64,000 nucleotides of DNA from Flaccisagitta enflata (GCA_965153355.1 OZ231127.1:79670001-79734000), one strand, 5' to 3'. Shown: positions 1-14,076, counted from the first letter of the stretch. Made by a program: numbers and translations. The notes: a model not told the origin generated them from the sequence alone.

Positions 1-248
1 TGCGCAGTTTGATTACACGCATTTGAGTTGAGGGGCTGAACTTCTTTTGAGGCGTGTTTGTGCGACTGGATGGGTCCTGATTTTTGTTTAGGCGATCGGT
101 CCGTCGGTCAGTTGACAGATTTGAAAGTTCCCAACAAAAAATCTTGTTTTAGATATCAATCAAGGCCTAAACTGAAATTTGAATGCAACCACATATTGTT
201 AACTCAGTCGTGGATCACCACACATTGAATATAGTTGATTTGTTGATT

Positions 249-293
249 AAGTGAATGATTGAATGATTGAATGATTGAATGATTAAATGCTTA

Positions 294-324
<31 letters not shown>
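249..324. repeat. (TGAT/GATT)n microsatellite
   Basis: Tetranucleotide array mixing AATGATTG and GATT units. The bases before it (1-248) show no gene. Confidence 0.85.
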
Positions 325-394
325 AGTTGAATATTCTCGGACGAGGGAACACGCGACTTCAGTGTACTGACCTTATTGTAAACCAACTCTTCTT

Positions 395-840
395 CATCCT
401 TTCCCTTCCCTCTCTCTTCCACCTCCTCTTCTTCTTCTTCCTCTCCCTCCTCCCTTTCTCCCAGGAGAGGATCTTCTACGAAGCATTGCGATGGACCTTC
501 ATACCACCTTTCTGTCCCTCCAGCTACACCAACAACTTACTATCTTTTTGCCCCCTCTTTCTTTTCAATTTAAGTCTTTTCTCTACTTCCTTTCTTTCAC
601 TTTCTCTCTTTCTAATTCTTCCTTTCTTTCTTCGGGTTGCCGGCGAGTTTCCGTCCGGCAGCGCATCAATTTTCTCTCTCTCTCTCTCTTTCGTCACTTC
701 CGACTGAAATGAGTTTTTCGTGGCGCGGACTTGCCATGACAACAACAACAACAACAACATCAAAATCAACAACAATAACAACAACAACAACAACAACAAA
801 AATCGCTTCTACAACAACAACAAAATCGAAAGGAACAATC
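395..840. repeat. CT-rich tract and (AAC)n microsatellite
   Basis: A pyrimidine-rich stretch (395-710) with a short CT run is followed by an interrupted AAC array (738-830). Open frames here are low-complexity reads of these tracts. Confidence 0.75.
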
Positions 841-1169
841 GTCTAATTTCCATATAAATTCGATTTTAACAACGCAAGAAGCCTTTTTTTTTCGCTCTCT
901 CCTTTTATAAATTCTCTCACACTCCTGTACGCGTGCTCGCTCTTGCGGTTAAAAGAGGTACTTTTCTCACACTTTCAATCTCTTTTCTTGCCCACTGCGT
1001 TGGACTATCTCTGTCTCTCTGTCTGTACCTGTCTCTGCGGTTTTTTGTTGCGTGCGATGCGAATCTATTTTACGCTTCATCAGTCCGTCCGCCTTTCTAG
1101 TGATGGATCGGTTGGTCGGTTAGTTGGTCGGTTGGTTTGGCGTGTATGATTTGGTCTATCAATCAACTA

Positions 1170-1729
1170 CAGTATGATCCAACTCGACTGTAACATTTGA
1201 TGACGGCATTGCTCCAAAAGTGATAAAAATTATACAATTCTGAAAAAATATTTGAAAAGTGATCGCATGGCATTTTTTGAAAAACCATTTCCCAAGATTT
1301 TCTACTAAATTCTGATACTTTTTACAGGGAACAGACTTAACGGCAAATTAGGCTCAAAAAAGTCATTTGTCTCTGATTTTTTCATCAAACTAAATCCAAT
1401 TGCGGTTTTTTCTCACTATACCATGAACCACATCAGTATATTTCACATTTGAGACCTATCTGATATCAAAAGCTAAAAACTTATGAAAGATCAAAACAAT
1501 CTCAAAAAAAAAATTTTTTGACAAAGTGAGAAAAGGGTTTGTTTTGCAAAGCATGATTTTTGGTTTATTTCATATATAGGCGATTTGATTTTCTGAAAAA
1601 CTCATGGGTTTTTATCTTCATAAAATGCCAAACCATTACCTATCAGCAATTTTTTTCAGAATTAAATTATCTTTATTAGTTTTTGAGTTATGAAGGCATA
1701 AAATGTTACAATCGAGATGAATCATACTG
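1170..1729. mobile_element. TA-flanked MITE 1 (Tc1/mariner-like ends)
   Basis: A 560-bp element with terminal inverted repeats of about 34 bp, four mismatches between arms. The left arm begins CAGTATGATCCAACTCGA and the right arm is its near-complement. Both ends are flanked by TA (1168-1169 and 1730-1731), the expected target duplication of Tc1/mariner-type elements. The interior is AT-rich and non-coding, so the copy is non-autonomous. Family assignment is inferred from the TA site and the CAGT start only. Confidence 0.8.
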
Positions 1730-1876
1730 TAGTTGGTTGGTCGATCAGTTTGTTGGTTGGTCGCACTCATTCTTTTATTGGCAATAGGTCATTTTTCACG
1801 TGTATTCAGGCCATTTAAGTCATAAGTGAGTTCATTTGGGTCACATCTAACATTACATATGTTATTTTGGCCAATA

Positions 1877-2016
1877 CAGTGGAGCGCCGCTAGAGCGCAC
1901 CAAATAACAAGACATGCTCGCCTATAAGGCACGCGACTTTTGTCCCATGAGAGATTTTACCGCTAGTTCTATCTTGGCAATAAAGCATAATTTTGCGTTC
2001 TAGTGAAGCTTAACTG
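1877..2016. mobile_element. TA-flanked MITE 2 (diverged, pogo/Tigger-like ends)
   Basis: A 140-bp element with left end CAGTGGAGCGCCGCTAGAG and right end complementary at about two thirds of positions (reading CAGTTAAGCTTCACTAGAA inward). TA flanks both ends. The arms resemble those of the 14765 element, so it is probably an older relative. No coding capacity. Confidence 0.5.
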
Positions 2017-2033
2017 TACAGTTAATGAGTAGT

Positions 2034-2175
2034 TTTTTAGTCGCGGACACGCGACTCTACAGCTTGCCGTGTCGGTCCGTCCGTCCGTCTCATTTCTGAA
2101 TTGCGAGCGGTTTTTGCATTACTGCTTCTGCCCAACCGTCCGCGACTGTCCTGCCGTGTATCCGCCCTTGTTGAA
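2034..2175 (-). mobile_element. Family A/B hairpin-ended repeat, reverse copy
   Basis: Begins with the hairpin TTAGTCGCGGACACGCGACT, continues through GGTCCGTCCGTCC tetranucleotides, and ends CCGTGTATCCGCCCTTGTT. This is the reverse orientation of the family described at 17211. It lies 17 bp from the TA flank of the preceding MITE. Confidence 0.75.
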
Positions 2176-2179
2176 AGAT

Positions 2180-2924
2180 CCTTGAGGCATACTATCTAGG
2201 AAAAAAGTTTGGCGATACAGAGGGTTGGCAGTGTGTTTCCCTCCTCATGTGCTCAAAACTTTTCGATCTGATCGTTTTTAGTTATTTTTACATTCATGCT
2301 AACTAGAACATAAGAGAAAAATAATCTTCAATCCAATTAAGGGACCGTGAGTTTGATTTGTTTATCACAACTAATGTGGTAATGACAGGAGATTTTGGTC
2401 ATTTTGGCTGCAAATTTGAGCTACTTCCCTTCCAAAATCTGACTGATAATCCATGAGATTATAAAACTAGAGTTCAAGAGCTTATCATTGGTGCAATCCG
2501 CGTGTTTCTATCATAATTTAGTAAAATTTGAGAGCGTTTCAAAGATGGAAGGGAAGAAGAGAAGATATATTCTACTTTTTTTGCCATTTTTGAAAGTACA
2601 TGATCAACTTTAAACACATGGCATTTCTAAACGGTTTGACGCACAGAGACGAGATTGCGCTTACATTGTAGATTTTTCGACGTAGATTAAAATGCTCATG
2701 AATTTCGTTTACTTATCTCAACAGGAAGTTGAGCTATCTCTCATTAAAGGTGTCGCCAAACATATTTCCTAGGTAGTAATTGTCAATCAGGTCAATTATC
2801 AGTTATCAAAGTTTATAATAGTCAATTACTAATGATATGCTAACCATATGCTAATCATATGGTTGAAGCATAATTGTCCATCAAATCAATTCAGTTATCT
2901 AAATTTATTGATTCAATTACTAAT
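2180..2924. other. AT-rich non-coding stretch
   Basis: No exon, transposon end or tandem array recognised apart from a small direct repeat (ATGCTAACCATATGCTAATCATATG) near 2836-2861. It lies upstream of gene 1 and would be the place to look for its promoter; no convincing TATA or initiator could be defined. Confidence 0.4.
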
Positions 2925-2928
2925 CTAT

Positions 2929-2967
2929 CACGCGCACGCGACTTTGCAGGTTGTTGGCCCCTTGTTC
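2929..2967 (-). mobile_element. Family A terminal fragment next to gene 1 start
   Basis: The segment CACGCGACTTTGCAGGTTGT followed by TGGCCCCTTGTT matches the reversed left end of the family A copies at 32346 and 35035 (AACAAGGCCAACACC...AGTCGCGTGCGG). It ends about 30 bp before the gene 1 start codon, so the 5' leader appears to contain a transposon end. Confidence 0.5.
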
Positions 2968-2998
2968 CATCTTCTTCGTGTTCGTGCAATCTTCGAGA

Positions 2999-3219
2999 AT
3001 GGTCAATTTCGTGGTGGCTCCTGCCGGCGGGGTCTTCACCCCATTGTTCGGCGGGCAACCCGTTAGGATCTGGACGCCGGGTGCACCGTTGCTGTCGCCT
3101 CGAAGGAACGCAGGAGGAAGAGGAGGAAGAGGAGCAGAAAATGCCGCAGAGGAAGAGGAGTTGAATTACGCGTCACCGCCGCCACCAATGGCGTTGCCCG
3201 GATGTATTCCTTTAGACAG
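2999..3219 (+). CDS. Gene 1 exon 1: Gly/Pro-rich N-terminus
   Basis: Starts at ATG 2999, the first ATG in this open frame, and encodes 73 codons plus two bases. It begins MVNFVVAPAGGVFTPLFGGQ, continues with an Arg/Gly patch (GGRGGRGAEN), an acidic run EEEEL and a P-P-P-P stretch, and ends PLD plus AG of a split Arg codon. The donor is GACAG|GTTCGA, which is weak, but the phase-2 end matches exon 2 exactly. A GTT microsatellite starts about 10 bp past the donor. No signal peptide or known domain is recognised. Confidence 0.6.
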
Positions 3220-3228
3220 GTTCGAGAC

Positions 3229-3356
<128 letters not shown>

Positions 3357-3781
3357 ATCAATGCAAAATTATCATCTTCAACCACGCACACAGAAAGACA
3401 GAAACGCAAATTGTTTGTTGTAACGTTGGTTGTGTTTGAATTAACTTATCTACAGATAAATCATGATTATCTTGGTTAGCCTAGGCAAGGTAAATTTGAG
3501 TTATGAAGAGACATGTTGATAGACAGACAGACAGACTGCTTGCATATCGGATATGAGTCAAAGGTGCCTCTCAAAACAAGTGTATTTGATACACTGTCTC
3601 GTAGAATCTCGCCATAGGCGAAAAATGCATTTTTTAAGAGGCGTTAAGGACAGACTCACGGACAGACCGATGGGCCGACAGACCGGCACATGGACAGATC
3701 GGATTTCGATTGACTGTTCAAAAAGCTTTTTTTGACGTAATGGATTTTGGTCGTCATGCATTGCTACTGGTCAAACTGTCA

Positions 3782-4486
<705 letters not shown>

Positions 4487-4529
4487 TCGACCAAGGCGAT
4501 ATCTAAACGTAAAACGCACCTCATCAAAT

Positions 4530-5070
4530 CAACTTTTTTCCCTCTGAGAATTGATTTTATTCCCCAACAAGATCAACGATCATTTGTAGATTCAATTTCC
4601 AACAACAGACTTCGTTTTTTCTTACGCGTTTGTTTTTAAAAAAACAAGGCCAAGAGATGTCCAATAGATAGTTACGTCCTCTTTCAAGATAATGTAAGAG
4701 AAGAGTGATGAAGAATTAAAGAGAAATCCTTAAAAATTGTGTTAATTCGGATTATCGAACCTCTGGACCTTCCCACCTTCGGTAGGACACACCCTCTTAC
4801 GGAGATGCGAGGATGCAACTAAACAAGGTCATTAGACCTAGGTCGCGTCCGTCGGCACTTTCAAAAAACGTCAGGCAGACAGACTGACAAACATTTTTTT
4901 TTTCAAAAAGACATTTTAAAAGGCTAAGTACTCCACAAAGTTTCTTTTCTACCATTCAGGGACATAAAAATGCTTTAAAAAGCCTTTAAAACAGTTTTGT
5001 GACGGACGGACGGACCGACCAACGAACCGACCGACGGACCGACCGACCGATGGACTGACCGAAAAGTGGC
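4530..5070. other. Non-coding stretch with degraded family A-like tetranucleotides
   Basis: No gene seen. The segment AACAAGGTCATTAGACCTAG near 4823 and the GACGGACGGACCGACC array at 5001-5060 look like an eroded family A copy. Confidence 0.4.
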
Positions 5071-5091
5071 TTATAGACGCTCGCATACAAA

Positions 5092-5412
<321 letters not shown>

Positions 5413-5696
5413 CGCCTCTTTTTGACGTGCGTTGGCGCACATAAATTCTCAAAATTTTCAAGCCTCATTGAACAATATCTCTAAAGAAAAGAGAAAAGCA
5501 GTTGACTTTGCCAGCCTACTTGAGAGTTGAGTCAATCTCTTACAAGTTACGCATGAAACTTTGAAGTTGATGGTGCTTAAATTTGCCCGTCAGGCTGTCA
5601 CAGGGAGTAGTAAACTTATTTGGTCACGTTGGGTGAATATGTTGGAAAAACTGTTACGACGTGCGAAAGAATGAGAAGAATCATTCATGATGACAA

Positions 5697-5918
5697 GTGA
5701 CGCGGGGTCACAATATCGTTGCGGACGGGGGGGGGCAGGGGCAGCCAACCCCCATCAACACCCAATGCCCCACCCAACCCCCCTTACAACACACACATAC
5801 ACAAAAAGCTTCTGAAATGCTAGTTTCCCAACTTTTCGACTCGTGCTCACTGACGGACGGACGGACGGACAGACGGACGGACAAAGCCTCTTATAGAGTT
5901 GCGTGTCCGCAACTAAAA
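5697..5918 (+). mobile_element. Family A element, diverged left half
   Basis: The left end reads GTGACGCGGGGTCACAATAT instead of the usual AACAAGGCCGG hairpin. The right half is typical: AACTTTTCGACTCGTG, GGAC repeats, TTGCGTGTCCGCAACTAAAA. The copy at 51008 shares this variant left end, so it is a subfamily rather than random decay. Confidence 0.7.
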
Positions 5919-6589
5919 ATGGGAATTCATAAGCAACTAAAGAGAATAGAAAAACGAAGGAAAGATGATATGACTGGGAAAGTAAAAACGAAGTGCGAGA
6001 GGAAGAGGAAGAGGAAGAGGAGAAAGAGAGAAAGAAAAGGAAGGAAGGAAGGAAGGAAGGAAGGAATAGAGAAAAAAAAACAGATTAAAAAGAGAACGGG
6101 GAGAAAAGGAGTAGGGGAGGCGGGAGTAAATAGAGAGACTGCCTCCTCATGGCATTCATTTTTTCCGGTGTCATACGGTGACAAGCGATATATGGAACAA
6201 AACAGAATTTTTGATGGATGACAGAACTCATACAGATCACAAATGCTCTCATCCACCATGGACGAGAGCACAAAACGACGATACAACGTGAATGGAAAAA
6301 TGACACGAAATGATTGAAGAAAAAAAGATGCAAAAACACTAGGAAAAAAAGCACAAAAAAAGAGAAAGGGCGTTTGGGCAGGAGGAGAGAGGCCAAAGAC
6401 CGCAGAATTAAAAAAAAGTGTATTGGGGACCGACCAAGTTCCACTGACCGACCGACAAACCGACCATCCGACCCTTGGACCGACCAAAAAAAAAAAAAAA
6501 TAAAATATGCTTTTTGAATCAGTTTATTGTACGAAGCTTCAGTGCTTCTGTTCGACTTTTTGCTAGAAACCAGACTGTCACAGTTGAAT

Positions 6590-6628
<39 letters not shown>

Positions 6629-6682
6629 TTACTTACTCACTCACTCACTCACTCACTCTTACACACACACTTACATACACAG

Positions 6683-6820
6683 AAGGGCTCCAGGTGAAGC
6701 ATGGACGAGTAATTCTGTGAATAGCGGATTGTCGAGTCCCATGGCCAGGAATGTCAACGCGATTATGGCCGCAGTAAATGGCACCAAAACCAAGAAAAGA
6801 GTCTCTTTCATCAGCGAATC
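6683..6820 (+). CDS. Gene 1 exon 2: contains KKRVSF (PP1-docking-like)
   Basis: Acceptor CATACACAG|AAGG, donor GAATC|GTAAGT. Read in the phase set by exon 1 it is open for 138 bp and ends in phase 2. It is Ser/Asn-rich, then carries N-G-T-K-T-K-K-R-V-S-F-I-S-E-S. K-R-V-S-F fits the RVxF consensus used by many protein phosphatase 1 partners; function here is inference. A GAT array of more than 1 kb begins within the donor (GTAAGTGATGATG). The minus-strand open frame across this exon also looks hydrophobic and membrane-like but is treated as a shadow because of the plus-strand splice sites and phase fit. Confidence 0.65.
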
Positions 6821-6825
6821 GTAAG

Positions 6826-7918
<1,093 letters not shown>

Positions 7919-7947
7919 GGTAGACCCACTGTACTTTTCCTCATCAG

Positions 7948-8020
7948 GCTGGCAACAACTGGCAAAGTGACGAAATCCGTTTCTCCGCAAAAAAGAATTC
8001 AAGAGCGGAAAATCGAACGA
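7948..8020 (+). CDS. Gene 1 exon 3: short basic exon
   Basis: Acceptor CATCAG|GCTGG, donor CGAACGA|GTGAGT. In the phase left by exon 2 it encodes S-L-A-T-T-G-K-V-T-K-S-V-S-P-Q-K-R-I then QERKIER, ending in phase 0. It is strongly basic. The link to exon 4 (also phase 0) is assumed across a 5.4-kb intron in which no other exon was found. Confidence 0.6.
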
Positions 8021-8325
8021 GTGAGTTTTAGACCGCAAAAAAAAAAATGACAAATGACCAATCTTCTAATTTGCATGTGCATTGAAAATGATGAATGAAC
8101 GAAATAGGCTATGCGTACATAAATGATGATTGATGAACTGCGTAAAAATGAAAGATAAATGATCAATTCCTGTCTAAATGAGAAATGGATTCAATTTGAA
8201 AGCAAGGCACAATTTTAGGCCAAGTCCTCATTCAAAGCAGCCATTGATTATCATTGGAAAATATTGGCTGTTTTGAGTTGAACCGAGCAACCTTTGCTTT
8301 AAAATTTTTCCCAATCCGTGAACTT
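8021..8325. other. Intron 3, proximal part
   Basis: AT-rich intronic sequence with no repeat family or exon recognised. Confidence 0.4.
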
Positions 8326-8363
8326 GTCATCTCTTTCTCTCTCTCTGTTTAACTCTGTATTTT

Positions 8364-9060
<697 letters not shown>

Positions 9061-9341
9061 GCTAAAGAGAGAGACATACAGACAGAAAGAGAGACTAACG
9101 GTCAGATAGAGACAGTGAGACAGAACCATCAAGGAAAAAAGGTACAAACCAAACTTAACTAAACTACAGACATCAATTCCAACCAAACGAAGGCATCAGC
9201 AAATAATCACAGAAAAAACAAACCCAAATTGAACTAAACTACAGACATCATTTCCAACTAAACCATCACAACTCACAATCACAGACATAACGAACCCAGC
9301 AAAGATAAGGTAACGACAGATGCGCTGAATTAATGAATCAT

Positions 9342-9826
9342 GAACAATAGTCACAAAAGCGTTAGATGGTCAGCGGTACCCGATGCCCCTATGTGAGTTC
9401 ATGTGGGTGTGAGGTGGTAAGAGGGGCAGCGGCCCTGAAGGGGCCGATGACCTATGCTGTTTTTACTGCAGCTGGGATGTGAGCCTTCAGTCTGGGATGT
9501 AACCCTTGGGGCTGGGATTTAAGCCTTAAGGCTAGGATTTGAGCTTTGAGACTGGGATTTTAGCCTCAAGATTAGGATTTGAGCCTCAAAACTGGGATTT
9601 GAGCCTCGAGACTAGGATTTGTAGCCTTGAGTTTGGGATTTGAGCCTTGAGATTGGGATATGAGCCTTGAGACTGGAATTTGAGCCTCAAGACTGGGATT
9701 TGAGCCTCTAGACTGGGATTTGAGCCTCGAGAGCGGGGGGGGGGTTCACTGAAGGAAATGAAGGAGAAATTTCCCCCTATGTGAAAGCTTAGGTCATCGG
9801 CCCCTTCGGAGCTGCTGCCCAAAAAT
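9342..9826 (+). mobile_element. Family C palindrome-ended element, copy 1
   Basis: Left arm with GTCAGCGGTACCCGATGCCC, then the palindrome GGGCAGCGGCCCTGAAGGGG leading into CCGATGACCTATG. The core (about 9475-9730) is a tandem array of a 20-bp unit, GGGATTTGAGCCTCGAGACT with variants. The right end is the inverted counterpart, TAGGTCATCGGCCCC...GCTGCTGCCCAAAAA. No coding capacity. Copy 2 follows within 20 bp in the same orientation. Confidence 0.85.
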
Positions 9827-9844
9827 GAAAGACAAAATTGGAGT

Positions 9845-10433
9845 TAATAGTCGCAAAAGCGTTACATGGTCAGCGGTACCCGATGCCCCTAAGTTAGTGT
9901 ATGTGGGAATGAGATTATGACAGGGGCAGCGGCCCCGGTGGGGCCGATGACCTATGATTCCACATAGGCCTGATTTTGGGTCTGAAAGGTCTGATTTAGG
10001 GCCTGAGAGGCGTGGTTTGAGGTCTGAGAGGCTTGATTTGGGGTCTGAAAAACCTGATTTGGGTCTGAGGGGTCTAATTTGGGGTCTGAAAAGCCTGATT
10101 TGGGGTCTGAGGCCTGATTTGGGTCTGAGAGGCCTTATTTGGGGTCTGAGAAGCCTGATCTGGGGTCTGGGAGGCCTGATTTGGGGTCTGAGAGGCCTGA
10201 TTTGGGGTCTGAGATGCATGATTCAGGGTCTGGGAGGCCTGATTTGGGGTCTGAGAGGCCTGATTTGTGGTCAGAAAGGTCTGATTTGGGGTCTGAAAGG
10301 CCTGATTTGGGGTCTAAGAGGCCTTATTTGAAGTTTGGGTGACGTAGGGAAGGACGGAAAATGGAAACCGCAAAAAATTGCCCTAAGTGGAATCATAGGT
10401 CATCGGCCCCTCCGGGGCTGCTGCCCAAAAAGA
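9845..10433 (+). mobile_element. Family C palindrome-ended element, copy 2
   Basis: Same layout as copy 1: left arm with GTCAGCGGTACCCGATGCCC, palindromic end GGGCAGCGGCCCCGGTGGGG, a core array of a 21-bp unit (GGGGTCTGAGAGGCCTGATTT, split as GGGGTCTGAGAGGC and CTGATTT), and an inverted right end finishing GCTGCTGCCCAAAAA. The tandem unit differs from copy 1 but shares the TGATTT/GATTT core. Confidence 0.85.
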
Positions 10434-10804
10434 AATATCGCAGAAAAAAAAAACTGTAAGTGATGGACAAAATGAAAGGGAGATAGCGGAAGGAGAAAAA
10501 AAAAGAAAATATTGTGTTGAAAAGTGGAAGGAAAAAATTGTTCATTGATGCAAAAGAAGATGACTGTAAAAGGAAAAAAAAAAGAATGATTAATTGCTTT
10601 TCCGCGTACAGATGTCAAATAACAAAAAACAAGAAACATCAAACAACAAAAACATAATCATTATCTCGCTTTTACTAAAGAATTCTTTTTTTTAATCTTT
10701 TTGCCTCTCAGCGTGTTGTGACCTTTTTATTTTACAGACAATAATATTCTCATTCTCCTACTGTTTCAATATCTACATGCCCTCCATTCATATAATAATT
10801 TACG

Positions 10805-10987
10805 AATTCATTTGTCTATTCATTCATTTATTCATTCATTCATTCATTCAATCGTTGATTCATTCATTTATTCATTTATTCCTTTAATCATTCAATTATT
10901 CATTCATTCATTCATTCATTCATTCATTCATTCATTCATTCATTCATTCATTCATTCATTCTTTCATTTTCTCGTTCATTAATTCAG

Positions 10988-11065
<78 letters not shown>

Positions 11066-11066
11066 A

Positions 11067-11113
<47 letters not shown>

Positions 11114-11330
11114 TATGTATGGATTCTATTCATTCATTCATTTATTCATTCATTCATTCATTCATTCATTCATTCATTCGTTCATTCATTCATTCATTCA
11201 ATCATTCATTCATTCGTTCATTCATTCATTCATTCAATCATTCATTCATCCGTACATTTATTCATTCATTCATTCATTCATTCATTCATTCATTCATTCA
11301 TTCATTCATTCATTCATTCATTCAGCCATG
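10805..11330. repeat. (ATTC)n and (GATT)n microsatellites
   Basis: ATTC array (10812-10975), GATT array (10987-11112), and a second ATTC array (11128-11324). Confidence 0.95.
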
Positions 11331-11339
11331 GTTTTCTGA

Positions 11340-12590
11340 TACAGACTGCATTTCGCTAGTCGCCTCTGTTTGCTTTCTTTCCTTACACTTGAAAACATAA
11401 AAACTTTAACAACCATAATAAAAGCGTAATGCCTCCAGCAAACGTCGACCTCTCTCCCTCGCAAAAACCCGAGTGCTTGGTCACTGACGGTCCCAAAATA
11501 GACAAAATAAGAAAAGAAAGGGGGGGGGGGCTTAAAGCTTTTGAGACCTTTGAGGGATTTTATTATTGAGTTACGCGATGGTGGATTCGAGGCCTAAGGA
11601 AAGCAGTGGACAACAAGAAGGTCGAAGGAATGAAAAGGAAGATGCCGAGATGAGATTGATGTGTTTGGTGTGTTTGAAGTTCAATGGCTTTGGCGCAGTG
11701 TAATTGGGTAGTGGTGGGTAGTAGCGGGTGGGAGCAGCAGTAGAAGTAGTAGTAGTAGTGGGAGGGAGTGATAGCTCCGTGATCGCGCTGCAGGACGTAA
11801 CGGGTCATTAATGAAAATGTAGCTTTTTCCTTAAGATCTCCCTGTGAGAAAAGCTTCGTTTTTTCATAATGACCTGTCAGTTATTTTGAAAAGGGCAAAA
11901 TGGGGAAGGAAAACGGAAAAGTGAAAGAAGACCAGCAAAAACAATAAAGCCCCACCCATCTGATTCAAATCCCGTACAAATCATCGGGAAAAAAGTTGAA
12001 GTCAGTCTTCGACTTTTTGACATATTCGAGAGAAACAGGGTTTTCATTTTCTTATGGGGATTCTAGGAACTCATACGGCGGATTGGTCCCTCAAATGAAA
12101 TTGTTAGGGTAAGTAAATTTGATGATTCTCTTTCATTTGGCGCTAAGCAGAATGCTCTACAACAAATATTTTTTTGGTGATGATTTTTTAAAGATTTATT
12201 TACGAAAAATTTCAATTGAATTTTTTTCGATTTATCATGATTTAAAGTAGGATCAATGAAAAAGTGTGTTTGTGTTTGTTTGAGCATGCAAGTACAAGAA
12301 CACATGTTTATGAGCATAGTTTTTTTTATTTCTAATGGGATAAATGAATACATGTTTTGATATAAGCATGCAAATACAAGAAAGCATGTCAGTGAGCATA
12401 GCTGGTTGTCTGGTTGTTGTTTGATTTTGAGTATTTCAGCTCATCTAGCTCATTTGACTCAGTCCTATTTTTCTCTGATTTTCAGTGCAATCAATACATA
12501 CAATTGCTCTTGATTTGATCTAACAAATAAAAAGATTGACAGTGACTGAAGACAAAAACTTGGTGAAAAGTGACCAATGCTTACGACTTT
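11340..12590. other. Intron 3, unrepeated part
   Basis: About 1.2 kb with no recognised exon or transposon. A short direct repeat occurs: GAGCATGCAAGTACAAGAAC near 12282 and AAGCATGCAAATACAAGAAA near 12364, each followed by a CATGT...GAGCATAG segment. Confidence 0.4.
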
Positions 12591-12949
12591 TTTCCTCACG
12601 GCGACAGTCGCCATTACTGGTACCGAGGTTATAGGGTCAAAGGGTCATAGGGTCATGGAGTTGTATAGCGAAGCTGCCTTATGGAACATCTAACTCTATT
12701 CCTTACGGTTGGGCATCCCTTAATAGCGGATATACCTTGGTGGCGCTCCAAAAAATCAGACAGATTTTATAGAGACCACCCCCTTTTCTTTGTTACGAAG
12801 AATCTGTAGTGTAGGAGCTGTTCAGAGCTGCTTTTAGAAAAGAAACACTTTCACTTTTGTTACACCATTGAGAGTGGAGAAGGCTGATGACCCTCGCGCT
12901 GCTGTTTTGACCTCTCAGTCGTCGGATTTGCAGTCACGTGAGCTCGACT

Positions 12950-13200
12950 CTCAATAAGTCGCTTTATCAATCGGTCAGTAAGTCAGTCGATCAGTCACAG
13001 TCAGTAAGTCATTTCGGTAAGACAGAAAGTCACGTCAGGTATTCAGTAAGTCAGTAAATCAGGCAATCAGTAAATCAGTCAATCAGCCATTCAATGAATC
13101 AGTCACTCAGTATTTCAGAAAGTAAGTATTTCATTCGTTATATCAGTGTTTCAGTCAATCAGTCAGTATATCAATCAGCTAGTCAGTCAGTCAGTCAGTT
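12950..13200. repeat. Irregular (CAGT/AATC)n array
   Basis: Degenerate tetranucleotide array with variants of CAGTCAATCAGT and CAGTAAGT. Confidence 0.75.
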
Positions 13201-13450
13201 TTCTTGATCATTCGTCATCCATTTTTACGACGTACAAACAGAAGGCACTTAAATGATTGCTCTCATCAACCTTCAGGGCTTTTGCGTTCTGTCGATTTCC
13301 CGGCCATTTTTTTCTTAGTCACTCGAACGTGTGTTTCTTCGTCGTTTGTCCAACCTTCAGTCCATCGGTCCGTCCATCTGTCGGGTGATCATGTTCTTTT
13401 ATAAATCGGCGACTAATTCTAAATATCTGCCATATCCATTTTTTCATCAG

Positions 13451-13657
13451 CGTCCTGCGCGAAATCCGTACCGCAAATCTCAGACCCGGCGTCATCTCGC
13501 ATTGGGGCGCTCTGCAGCTGCAACCGGCGCCACTGCAGCTGCAGTTGGACCTGTCGCTGATCGTGTTTGGAATTTCCCGACCAAAGTGGAGGAATTCAAA
13601 AAACCCGAAATCGAGGAAATGTTCCGCGATTTCTGGAAGACCGTTGAGGAACATCAG
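13451..13657 (+). CDS. Gene 1 exon 4: Ala-rich linker and first FW motif
   Basis: Acceptor TTTTTTCATCAG|CGTCC, donor CATCAG|GTAACA, phase 0 at both ends, 69 codons. The N-terminal part is basic (RPARNPYRKSQTRRH), then Ala/Gly-rich (SAAATGATAAAVG), then E-M-F-R-D-F-W-K-T-V-E-E-H-Q at the exon end. This is the first copy of the motif that recurs in the next sixteen exons. A hexanucleotide array starts inside the donor. Confidence 0.75.
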
Positions 13658-13907
13658 GTAACAACAACGACAATGACAACGACAACAACGACAATGACAA
13701 TGACAATGACAATGACAATGAAAATGAAAATGACAATGACAATGACAATGACAATGACAATGACAATGACAATGACAATGACAACGACAACGACAACGAC
13801 GACAATGACACTGACAATGACAATGACAATGACAATGACAATGACAATGACAATGACAATGACAATGACAATGACAATGAAAATGACAATGACAACGACA
13901 ACAAGTG
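13658..13907. repeat. (AATGAC)n hexanucleotide array at exon 4 donor
   Basis: Array of ACAATG with AACGAC and AAAATG variants, beginning immediately after the GTAACA donor. Confidence 0.95.
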
Positions 13908-14076
13908 ACGGACGAACGTGAGGATGGAAGAACATACGGAAAGATGGGTCCTTTTGTCGACATGCTTTCGACGTAGTAGGAAAGTATCTTTGTTTGTCCA
14001 CACGCTTTCCATTTGGGCCCAAAAGGGAATGACCCTTGCCAATTGGCGCTATCAATATGTACCTCATCCAAACTTG

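Noticed and set aside
9954-10342. Gly/Leu/Asp-rich repeat frames
   Set aside because: They translate the 21-bp core array of family C copy 2; the period is a multiple of three.
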